Origin: Leptidea sinapis
Taxonomy: Eukaryota; Arthropoda; Insecta; Lepidoptera; Pieridae
Assembly (NCBI RefSeq): GCF_905404315.1
Contig: NC_066293.1
Location: 1,999,001-2,063,000 of the forward strand
Reading direction: 5' to 3'
DNA length: 64,000 nt
The notes under the pieces were generated by a model. The model searched no databases, was not told the origin of the DNA, and was given only the letters and a program-made list of their open reading frames with translations. Both the position numbers and the translations under genes were made by a program. Positions 61,201 through 64,000 of the stretch are shown piece by piece. Numbering within the stretch: the first letter of the stretch is position 1; every line of letters starts with the position of its first letter.

Positions 61201-62628
61201 GGTACCTTTTTGTACCGCCAAACAGCAGTGTATGAGCACTATTTGTGTAAAGGTGTACCACAGGGCAAAATTCTGGGCCCTTGTTGTTTCTTCCTGTCAA
61301 AGATGAAATCTTAACAATTATAAATTGGATGGAAAGAAACAAATAACGTGTAAATATTAAAAAAAAAAACAAAATAATTGTGTAACAAAAACACGAATCT
61401 GTTTAAGAGTATAAGTTATTGAGGTAAATCTATTGTAGATGTCCCTACCCTAAAATTCTATGGTATCAGCATAGATAAAAATTTAGACTGGAAGGCTCAT
61501 AAAATAAAATCACTGGTTAAAAGAATACATACATTGTCTTTGCTCTTAGGTGAATCAGAAAGACTATGTCAAAAGAAGCTGCAATCATTGCCTATCACGC
61601 CTTTATAGCTTGGTATGGTATCTTGCTATATTTGCCACAAACATTAAACAAAGTATATCTGGCTCGAAAAAGGTGCATAAGATCTGTGGCCGTATAGGGC
61701 TCTTCAATAGCTGTAGAGCACTATTTTTTAAATTTAAACAACACGCTGTTGACGAAATTTATGTACTAGAGGCTAGCGAGCAAAAATGGCTCGGAGAAAT
61801 TAGCGAATTACTTAGGTTAAGTTTAAATAATTAAGTGAAATGATTTCGAGCTTGCTTGATGGCCACAAATTTATTTATTTTCAGCACGCCGTGTACCAAC
61901 AAGCGCTATGTCTGTCAGAGATGGTGTGGACCAGGTGCCAACTACTGGAATCTGCCGTCAGTAAGTACTCTTACCTGAAGAAGACCAAGCCTTCTATAAA
62001 CGGCTTGATCGCTAGGCGTTAGATAGAGACATTACTTAGTTGTGTCTACAAAGGGACAATTTACGTACAATTATAGGTGTAGTCACCGGTCACTGACCCT
62101 TGTACAAGCATCTGTCTATCATATATGTAACGGACAGCCCTTTGTGCAGAGGATGCATGGAGGCAGAGGAAACGCCATAACGAGCTTATGGAGTGCAGCA
62201 ATGTGGCCGAACAAAGGGCAATACTCCAGTCACCAGCATCTTAAATCTTAATCTTTCGGATGCCTGCAGAAACTTAAAAAGACTGCTAGACTTCTAAAAT
62301 GATCTGGGCTGGTTAGAGTAGGTAAAAATGCACAATGGCCCAATCAAGAGGCTAAGTGTGTAAACAGCTCAGCTAAACTAACCAACTAACTACTTAATGG
62401 TGTGTCTTCTATCGATTTATGACGGGTAGCGTTCCGATGAGCTTCACAGCACTCTTAATACTGTCATTGTTAAACAACAGCTGTGTTGTATCTATGTCCA
62501 GATATAACCCCAGAGCAGCTGGACGAGTACACGTCAAGAGTGTGTCGGCAGCTGCACATCGAGGGAATCGTCTTCGGCAATGTGACCCGAGAACGGGCGC
62601 TCAAACTAGCAGACAGCATCGAGAATAA
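34276..62628 (+). CDS. Ide: insulin-degrading enzyme (M16A metalloprotease), exons 1-18, partial at right edge
   Basis: Zinc metalloprotease that encloses and cleaves insulin and other short peptides; cytosolic, with a mitochondrial form in some animals. Exons: 34276 or 34345-34514, 35301-35389, 37687-37772, 38967-39088, 40208-40377, 42981-43103, 44385-44587, 44977-45062, 46271-46385, 46730-46867, 48989-49110, 50495-50579, 51904-52035, 57863-57945, 58935-59079, 60900-61055, 61885-61960, 62502-62628. Phases agree throughout. Numbered from the ATG at 34345, the inverted zinc motif HFCEH is 100-104 and the third ligand E181, exactly 81 residues after H100 as in human IDE (108 and 189). Exons 14-18 cover the second half up to 'LHIEGIVFGNVTRERAL'. 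About 742 of ~1000 residues are here. The upstream ATG at 34276 adds 23 residues of a hydrophobic/basic lead that could target mitochondria. Introns are repeat-filled. Confidence 0.95.
34790..35090 (+). repeat. dispersed repeat G, copy 1
   Basis: Shares 'gatttaaaattaggattaca', 'tttaggtaaagaag.caaccc', 'gaattacaccttattgtatg' and 'gagtgagacttc.gta' with 42682-42958. Both copies lie in IDE introns, in the same orientation. Confidence 0.65.
35972..36249 (-). mobile_element. Helitron-like family C, lacking its hairpin end
   Basis: Minus-strand 5' end TCTAATATATAAAATTC at 36249. The body includes 'acttttgtatcgcgatttta', but the 3' hairpin is missing at 35972. A second small piece of the same family lies at 35835-35885. 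Confidence 0.6.
36990..37430 (-). mobile_element. LINE polyprotein C-terminus
   Basis: Minus-strand ORF: 'EMWCWRRMLGISWTEFRTNE', 'LSTTVQAHILTFFGHVSRR', 'GRSPMRWTDQVRQAVD'. This matches the 'W.RRML.I.W.....N...L' and 'GHV.R' tail of RTE-type LINE polyproteins. 5'-truncated. In IDE intron 2. Confidence 0.7.
37687..37772 (+). CDS. Ide: IDE exon 3 with catalytic HxxEH motif
   Basis: 86-bp exon, phase 1 in and phase 0 out, encoding 'YLSDPDELPGLAHFCEHMLF'. H100 and H104 bind zinc and E103 activates water, as in all M16 proteases. It is flanked by intron 3, which holds a Harbinger-type MITE starting 75 bp downstream. Confidence 0.93.
37848..38239. mobile_element. PIF/Harbinger-type MITE with TTA duplication
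   Basis: 392 bp. Ends 'aggtcggaccaca' and, inverted, 'aggccggaccgca'. TTA directly flanks both ends (37845-37847 and 38240-38242). Its left end continues 'gcgcgtcgcttcacgtcgct' and 'gcagctcgcgtcatttctat', the same as the inner right end of the element at 31914-32973. Internal transposase sequence is lost. Confidence 0.7.
38455..38834 (-). mobile_element. SINE-1 split by a LINE D 3' end
   Basis: Minus-strand SINE-1 tail and body (38455-38598) and head (38741-38834, with 'gggattcgaac'), separated by 38599-38742, a plus-strand family D LINE end ('cttcttctctctcagggcgc', 'atgacatcaaaaagaattct'). The SINE is therefore older than this LINE insertion. Confidence 0.65.
39135..39430 (+). mobile_element. 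RTE-like LINE tail
   Basis: Plus strand, partly shifted: 'AKLKWQWVGHLVRQTDG', 'VLEWRPHTGESRPPTRWTDD' and 'IHWMRAAQDRSSWRFL'. Close to the larger copy at 50710. IDE intron 4. Confidence 0.65.
39434..39540 (-). repeat. dispersed repeat H
   Basis: 'ggccaggtttattactttag' and 'gttagtgtgcgtgcattg' match the reverse complement of 51727-51890. Confidence 0.5.
39885..40190. mobile_element. composite SINE-2 with inverted body
   Basis: 39890-39995 is the reverse complement of the SINE-2 body seen at 48725-48830 ('caggtgatcaactgtaaagt' in that copy). From 39996 the forward element begins ('gaagccacaacctaag'), followed by the tRNA-like head and 'aaattttatttgtgtattta' up to 40190. The two parts meet head to head. 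Confidence 0.6.
40038..40110 (+). other. tRNA-like head of SINE-2, complete cloverleaf
   Basis: 73 nt fold as a standard cloverleaf: acceptor GAACGGT/ATCGTTC, D stem GCTC/GAGC, anticodon stem CTCGC/GCGAG, T stem GTGGG/CCCGC with a TTCGAGC loop. The anticodon loop is ACGGAAC, so position 33 is C instead of the near-universal U, and the apparent anticodon GGA (Ser) does not fit a short variable loop. It is therefore a SINE head, not a functional tRNA gene. Pol III boxes A and B are intact. Confidence 0.65.
40208..40377 (+). CDS. Ide: IDE exon 5 with third zinc ligand
   Basis: 170-bp exon encoding 'FAQFFISPLFTESATGREL' and 'SAVDSEHDKN'. E181 in 'DSEH' is the third zinc ligand. SINE-2 sequence ends ~18 bases before its first base, so the acceptor 'ttgtattccag' lies immediately after the repeat. 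Confidence 0.92.
40545..41210 (-). mobile_element. CR1-like LINE, RT C-terminal region
   Basis: Minus strand ORF of 157 codons: 'EYCCHLWSGAPQYQLDPFD', 'VQRRAVRIVGDPVL', 'LALRRDVASLCVFYRICHGE', 'FTRSFLPRTTKLWNELPCAV'. A 3' UTR with 'ggtgatcaattaaca'-type sequence ends at 40545 in a poly(A) (T run on the plus strand). It is intact over this stretch but 5'-truncated. IDE intron 5. Confidence 0.75.
41755..41855 (+). mobile_element. Jockey-like LINE 3' terminus
   Basis: 'tctcaggcctgaggcattca', 'aataagtgatttcacatcct' and 'aaaaatatttgaattt' match the last 100 bp of the LINE 3' UTR. Confidence 0.5.
41935..42085 (+). mobile_element. SINE-2 body fragment
   Basis: 'agagcgacatcacatgtcaa', 'cctgtagatggagccacaac' and 'aatcgaacggttggttt' match 48735-48870. 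The tRNA-like head is cut off after its first bases. Confidence 0.55.
42365..42688 (+). other. 107-codon ORF of unknown status
   Basis: Open frame beginning MALNSSQFTLKND with middle 'LLQSVLDVLLIKQACLTPR'. No motif recognised, no splice logic linking it to IDE. Lies in IDE intron 5 next to repeat G; probably a chance ORF or part of an unnamed repeat. Confidence 0.2.
42682..42958 (+). repeat. dispersed repeat G, copy 2
   Basis: Second copy of the repeat at 34790. It ends about 22 bases before IDE exon 6. Confidence 0.65.
43366..44290 (-). mobile_element. LINE family D, longer degraded copy
   Basis: Minus strand: 'MGVPQGSILGPLLF'-like RT motif near 44200, then fragments matching the ORF2 tail ('RRAVRAIYG' region near 43680), then the family D 3' UTR to 43366. 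Large internal losses and stops. IDE intron 6. Confidence 0.65.
44693..44940 (-). repeat. family E repeat
   Basis: 'gcagtgaagcagtaacgtgt', 'gtttcggtctgaagggcgcc' and 'tgctgctcgtctcgtccctt', reverse orientation. IDE intron 7; ends 36 bases before exon 8. Confidence 0.65.
45440..45570 (-). repeat. 'accgacttcaaaaa' repeat
   Basis: The minus strand reads 'taaccgacttcaaaaaatta' and 'ggaggttctcaattcg', as at 11855-11885 on the plus strand. Family not known to me. Confidence 0.4.
45810..45875 (-). mobile_element. LINE family D 3' tip
   Basis: 'aaaggcataacaggcattta' and 'tgattcttttagaattcttt' as at 43366. Confidence 0.45.
46105..46245 (+). repeat. dispersed repeat H
   Basis: 'agatagactgtgacagctgt', 'gaggttgacggttaacctct' (itself partly palindromic) and 'gacatacaaatcgtggg'. 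It ends about 26 bases before IDE exon 9. Confidence 0.6.
46433..46592 (+). repeat. family E repeat, 5' part
   Basis: 'ggacgagacgagcaggacgt' through 'cgtgagacacaagatgttaa'. IDE intron 9. Confidence 0.6.
46928..47121 (+). mobile_element. LINE family D 3' end
   Basis: 'gtacaatattgtatattttt', 'gagagtttcttgcgccgctt', 'tccgaagcggtagtagtatc', ending 'aaaagaattcttaaggaat'. Fused directly to family E at 47122. Confidence 0.6.
47122..47400 (+). repeat. family E repeat
   Basis: 'gctgatggtaattgatacgc' through 'aggagtctcccactggtaat', nearly complete at the 3' side. Confidence 0.65.
47440..47690 (+). mobile_element. CR1-like LINE remnant
   Basis: 'gaagagctgttttaactgat', 'tcctgccgccttcgcacgac' and 'gcggttttcaaggagttttc' match the element at 40545 in reverse, with frameshifts. 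Ends in a short poly(A). Confidence 0.5.
47700..48640. other. IDE intron 10, mostly unassigned
   Basis: AT-rich sequence without recognised ORFs or repeats, apart from low-complexity AT tracts. Confidence 0.3.
48650..48945 (+). mobile_element. SINE-2
   Basis: Body 'agaagtgaaggttattactt', 'tgagcaggtgatcaactgta', 'tagatgaagccacaacctaa', then a tRNA-like segment (48858-48932) with 'ggctcagttggttagag' and 'ggtgcgaatcccgcatcgtt'. The anticodon arm is deleted. Repeat sequence ends ~40 bases before IDE exon 11. Confidence 0.6.
49140..49430 (+). repeat. dispersed repeat H, diverged
   Basis: 'tctagatatactgtgacaac' and 'cacactaaagtaataaactt' match 51727 and 51860. Middle part altered. IDE intron 11. 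Confidence 0.45.
49730..50125 (+). mobile_element. CR1-like LINE, RT tail
   Basis: Plus strand: 'LRRDVGSLCIFMRYIYHRES', 'LFGLIPAAEFHHRTLRAKF', 'LWKQLPAAVFPNRYDLGTF', followed by a 3' UTR to a poly(A). It is a subfamily close to 12570 and distinct from 40545. IDE intron 11. Confidence 0.72.
50225..50375 (-). repeat. dispersed repeat H
   Basis: Reverse copy: 'ggctaggtttataactttag', 'gaagttttcacagctgtcgc' and 'agtctatttagac'. IDE intron 11. Confidence 0.5.
50710..51420 (+). mobile_element. RTE-like LINE C-terminus
   Basis: Plus strand in two frames: 'EYVYLAQIIQLGRSNSAKEV', 'RQIQLGWAAFGKLR', then 'AQTAMERCMLGVPLRDRVRN', 'IAKLKWQWARHIVRRKDGRW' and 'RWMRAAQDRSSWRSLGEA'. This is the typical order of the post-RT region of RTE LINEs. 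One stop/frameshift near 50958. IDE intron 12. Confidence 0.75.
51727..51890 (+). repeat. dispersed repeat H
   Basis: Most complete copy: 'ctagatagactgtgacagct', 'gactgttaacctctatgcat', 'gcacactaaaataataaacc'. Ends ~13 bases before IDE exon 13. Confidence 0.6.
52454..52773 (-). mobile_element. Helitron-like family C
   Basis: Minus-strand start TCTAATATATAAAATTC at 52773. 3' hairpin 'gcaatacaacgtttgc' near 52470, then GGGTC and a mutated end (TTAG instead of CTAG). Inverted relative to 53256-53564. Confidence 0.65.
52774..53255. other. spacer between inverted Helitron-like copies
   Basis: About 480 bp of single-copy-looking sequence, with a purine run 'agagagagagtgagag' at 53072. ORFs on both strands overlap each other and show no domain. 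Confidence 0.35.
53256..53564 (+). mobile_element. Helitron-like family C
   Basis: Starts TCTAATATATAAAATTC, ends hairpin 'ggcaatacaacgtttgct', GGGTCAGCTAT (CTAG changed to CTAT). It lies 14 bp left of the DD41D transposon. Confidence 0.65.
53579..54000 (+). repeat. left terminal inverted repeat of DD41D transposon
   Basis: 422 bp; inner end '...ccaaaaaggtataa'. Pairs with 55554-55975. Unusually long compared with the 20-30 bp of mariner or Tc1 ends. Confidence 0.85.
54122..55207 (-). CDS. IS630-Tc1-mariner transposase, DD41D type
   Basis: 361 codons without interruption. N-terminal helix-turn-helix DNA-binding region: 'YTPREYAEMYFIYGLCNANA', 'GRPRR' AT-hook-like linker near 73, and 'TSVRRISRRTGIAKTTVHRI' near 93-112. 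DDE domain: 'ILWSDES' with D162, 'LQHDGAPAHY' with D253 and 'ARSPDLNPLDYFLWG' with D295. There are 41 residues between the last two, the DD41D spacing described for rosa-type elements. All three catalytic residues are present. Translation could start at Met1 or Met7 (MPNTYTP). It cuts and pastes the flanking element at TA sites in the nucleus. It uses the strand opposite to IDE. Confidence 0.9.
   Translation of the reverse strand: MPGFYKMPNTYTPREYAEMYFIYGLCNANARQAARTYRERYPNRDRYPDHRIFLRVNNAYLEGRIPGAANNVGRPRRVDELQILAEVTEEPSTSVRRISRRTGIAKTTVHRILKRNSLYPYHIQRVQALLPADYQRRIDFCAEMLRRCRQDPLFFNSILWSDESCFKRVGVFNIHNLHEWAVVNPRIVREDRFQHQFGVNLWAGILDGKLIGPFELPPRLNGARYLQFLRNDLSNLLANVPQEVCERMWLQHDGAPAHYCRQVREYLNESYPSRWIGRGGTIPWPARSPDLNPLDYFLWGYFKESVYETVNDNERQLRQKLNVVSEKVKNNERALKSLKRNFIRRCRLCLRVRGRHFEHLL
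55554..55975 (-). repeat. right terminal inverted repeat of DD41D transposon
   Basis: Inverse of 53579-54000. The 5' flank of the transposase ORF, including its promoter, must lie between 55208 and this arm or within it. Confidence 0.85.
55980..57354 (+). mobile_element. Tc1-like transposon, inactive
   Basis: 1375 bp with ends CAGTCGTGGTCAACTAATTAGG and inverse, flanked by TA. The plus strand carries pieces of a DD34E transposase in several frames: 'KFGERGWSYRGIAEYL', 'ESARTVRRRLVEAGLF', 'LFSDETKVNLI' (first catalytic D), 'GPVRKAQRNLDQHQYKAIL' and 'NSPDLNPIEHLWHEIKKKV' (last catalytic E). The region that should hold the second catalytic D is missing: 'WTFQQ' runs straight into 'ANSPDLNP' out of frame. 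Stops and shifts elsewhere. It abuts the DD41D element. Confidence 0.82.
57465..57685. repeat. palindromic element, family F
   Basis: Arms 'caaatgatttgag...taattccgccaatatttgt' and inverse; centre 'gtgttgtctcgccaaaatct'. The right arm is shortened in the middle. Tail 'gaagtaggcgttcctttgcg' on the left. IDE intron 13. Confidence 0.65.
58425..58678 (-). mobile_element. Jockey-like LINE 3' end
   Basis: 'ttcaaaataggatttaaaat', 'gaagaacgggcggatgaaac' and 'cccagtctgtggtatcatta' match 1000-1200. 5'-truncated at 58678, where the next LINE begins. Confidence 0.55.
58679..58924 (+). mobile_element. CR1-like LINE 3' end abutting IDE exon 15
   Basis: 'cagtgcggttttcaaggagc', 'ggaacgaaacg'-type tail, 'gttgcaagagaatgtgggca' and a poly(A) at 58916-58925. 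IDE exon 15 starts at 58935, so only 'cttttgcag' separates the poly(A) from the exon. Confidence 0.68.
59648..59890. repeat. palindromic element, family F
   Basis: Arms 'acaaatgatttaagttttct' to 'ttttaaaacaattcgacacg' and their inverse; centre 'gttgtctcgccaaaatctgg'. Tail 'ggatttccgcaaagtaacgc' is on the right. IDE intron 15. Confidence 0.7.
59900..60450 (+). mobile_element. LINE polyprotein C-terminus
   Basis: Plus strand: 'YRLKRRAFIVDIIVPCVDN', 'AHEVTNMWDVDLTIIVPIVV', 'LQKAAVLGTARIVRKFLSL' then stop at 60308. A 3' UTR 'accggcggaattgtcgtga' and an A/T tail follow. This matches the conserved end of LINE ORFs that close with 'IVPI....G........L.....LQK..LLGTARI.R'. Clade not certain. Confidence 0.65.
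60808..60866 (+). mobile_element. SINE-2 tail fragment upstream of IDE exon 16
   Basis: 'cccagaagtgagggttatca' and 'aaaaataacaaactgtttaa' match 40150-40190 and 48675-48720. Ends 34 bases before exon 16. Confidence 0.5.
61130..61850 (+). mobile_element. degraded LINE fragment
   Basis: Plus strand with stops: 'VPTLKFYGISIDKNLDWKAH', 'VKRIHTLSLLLGESERLC', 'KKLQSLPITPL' resemble the post-RT thumb and tail of a LINE. It ends ~35 bases before IDE exon 17. Confidence 0.55.
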
Positions 62629-62694
62629 GTATGCTGTTATTCCTGTTTTTACCCTCTCCTCCTCCACTCCTCAGCCTCATGGTACGCGTTAATT

Positions 62695-63030
62695 AATGTT
62701 AGGTGATTAAACCCCGCCAAAGGGCGTAACGATGTACTCTGTAAAGAAAACGTAGGAATGCTCTCACCTGATTCCTGCCGCCGAATTCCACCTTCGCACA
62801 ACACGGATGTCATCCCCACCAGCTTTCTATCACGTATTACAAAGCTGTGGAATGAGCTTCCTTGTGCCGTGTTTCCGGGACGATACGACATGGGTACCTT
62901 CAAAAAAAGTGCGTACACCTTGTTTAAATGCCGACAACTTTTCTATGATTCCTCTGGAGTTGCAAGAGAATGTGTGCGGCGGTGATCACTTAACACCAGG
63001 TGACCCGCACGTTCGTCCTCCTTTTTAAAA
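62695..63030 (+). mobile_element. CR1-like LINE 3' end
   Basis: 'ctcacctgattcctgccgcc', 'aaagctgtggaatgagcttc', 'gtttccgggacgatacgaca' and 'ggtgatcacttaacaccagg'. Lies in the intron after IDE exon 18, starting about 65 bp downstream. Confidence 0.65.
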
Positions 63031-63261
63031 AAACCGTTTTAACGGTACTCCTCAGCCTCGTGGTACGCTAATTAATGTTAAGTGATAACCCCCGCTCATT
63101 GGCGTTTGTGCCCTCCTCTCAGAAAACACGAATTTTATATTATTGTGCTATGAATGGTTGAATCTAGATTCGCATTTACTTTAGATATATTCTTGGTTTA
63201 TCTACGCCTACCATCCCTTTAACAAAATCCTAGCTACCTCCTTGTTACCATTCTTACACTG

Positions 63262-64000
63262 TGGTGAAACTGCTAATTTTCACTATAACTTAGTCTTCAA
63301 TTCCTTCTGTGAGGAATTTGACAGGATTTTTACTCCAGTAACGGTGACAGTAAACAACAAACATAGTTATAATGATTGGGCAACAATGGGTATCCACAAA
63401 AGTCGTAAACGCTTATATGACCTTTATTATGAGAAACATTACAATAATAGTGAAGAATTTAAAATATATGTAAAAAAATACTCCAAGCTTTTTAAAATAG
63501 TTTGTCATGAAGCGAAAACACGTTTCATTGCAGATAAAATTAAAAACAGTAATAATAAAGTAAAAGCGACTTGGAGTGTAATTAACAATGAAACTGGTAG
63601 ATCGAATTGCCGTAACACCTCTATCTGTTTAAATATTAATAATCGCGTTATAAATTCGGAAATAGAAATTGCAAATGAATTTGATAAATACTTCTCCGAA
63701 ATCCCGATTGTCACGACCAAATACCTTAACTCTTCGCCAAAAGCAGCATATGATATGCTTAAATTACACGTACCAGTATCTTCTACTGACTTGAAATTTA
63801 AGTATGTTACAGGTAGCGATATAATAAAAATCTTCAAATTAATTAACCTAAAAAATACAAAAGACCTATGGGGCCATTCGACTAATATTGTTAAATACAT
63901 ACTTGACATTATAGCACCTGAATTAGCATTAATATTTAATGAATGCATAGATGAGGGTGTGTTCCCTGACCTCATGAAATACAGCAAAGTTATACCTTTG
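63262..64000 (+). mobile_element. Jockey-like LINE ORF2, open to the window edge
   Basis: Plus-strand frame open for about 245 codons up to base 64000: 'FCEEFDRIFTPVTVTVNNK', 'YNDWATMGIHKSRKRLYDL', 'VKATWSVINNETGRSN', 'ANEFDKYFSEIPIVTT', 'GVFPDLMKYSKVIPL'. This is the linker after the endonuclease and the first RT block. The endonuclease is absent upstream, so it is 5'-truncated or broken near 63260. Related to, but clearly different from, the LINE at 970-3870. Confidence 0.78.

Noticed and set aside
60815..61239. Minus-strand ORFs around 60.8-61.2 kb
   Set aside because: Shadows of IDE exon 16 and the neighbouring LINE fragment.

Overview
The window looks like euchromatic DNA of an insect. 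Introns are long and AT-rich with GT-AG junctions, and all three genes are typical eukaryotic nuclear genes. The dense mixture of Jockey-like LINEs, tRNA-derived SINEs, Helitron-like elements and Tc1/mariner elements, plus several short repeat families I associate with moths and butterflies, suggests Lepidoptera. That order-level call is recognition of repeat style, not a computed match.

Three host genes are supported by exon structure with matching splice phases. (1) Minus strand, 7271 down to 687: the first four exons of a mitochondrial GrpE homologue, the nucleotide-exchange factor for mitochondrial Hsp70; its last exon(s) lie left of the window. (2) Plus strand, 8011-27654: a complete four-exon PHOSPHO1/PHOSPHO2-type HAD phosphatase of 236 residues, spread over 19.6 kb. 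It starts 739 bp from the GrpE start codon in divergent orientation. (3) Plus strand, 34276 or 34345 to beyond the right edge: 18 exons of insulin-degrading enzyme (M16 zinc metalloprotease), covering roughly the first 740 residues including the complete zinc site.

Everything else is largely transposable elements. 0-4 kb: a LINE fragment and a long Jockey-like LINE inside a GrpE intron. 9-27 kb (PHOSPHO introns): SINEs, truncated LINEs, several copies of a short repeat here called family E, palindromic elements, and nested Helitron-like elements at 24-26 kb. 27.7-34.3 kb: intergenic DNA with a small MITE, LINE remnants, a partial tandem duplication and a PIF/Harbinger-like element. 34-64 kb (IDE introns): LINE 3' ends, SINEs, a Harbinger-type MITE, and at 52.4-57.4 kb a nest of inverted Helitron-like copies, an intact-looking DD41D mariner-family transposon and a dead Tc1 transposon. 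Many of the IDE introns carry repeat sequence to within tens of bases of the 3' splice site.

No rRNA gene, CRISPR array or clearly functional tRNA gene was seen. The most notable items are the young DD41D transposon with 422-bp inverted repeats, the three Helitron-like families that share a 3' hairpin loop while the stem changes in a paired way, a Helitron-in-Helitron insertion with an empty-site paralogue in the same window, the recurrent placement of one SINE family just upstream of IDE exons 5, 11 and 16, and an unidentified coding-like remnant at 26.1-26.5 kb.
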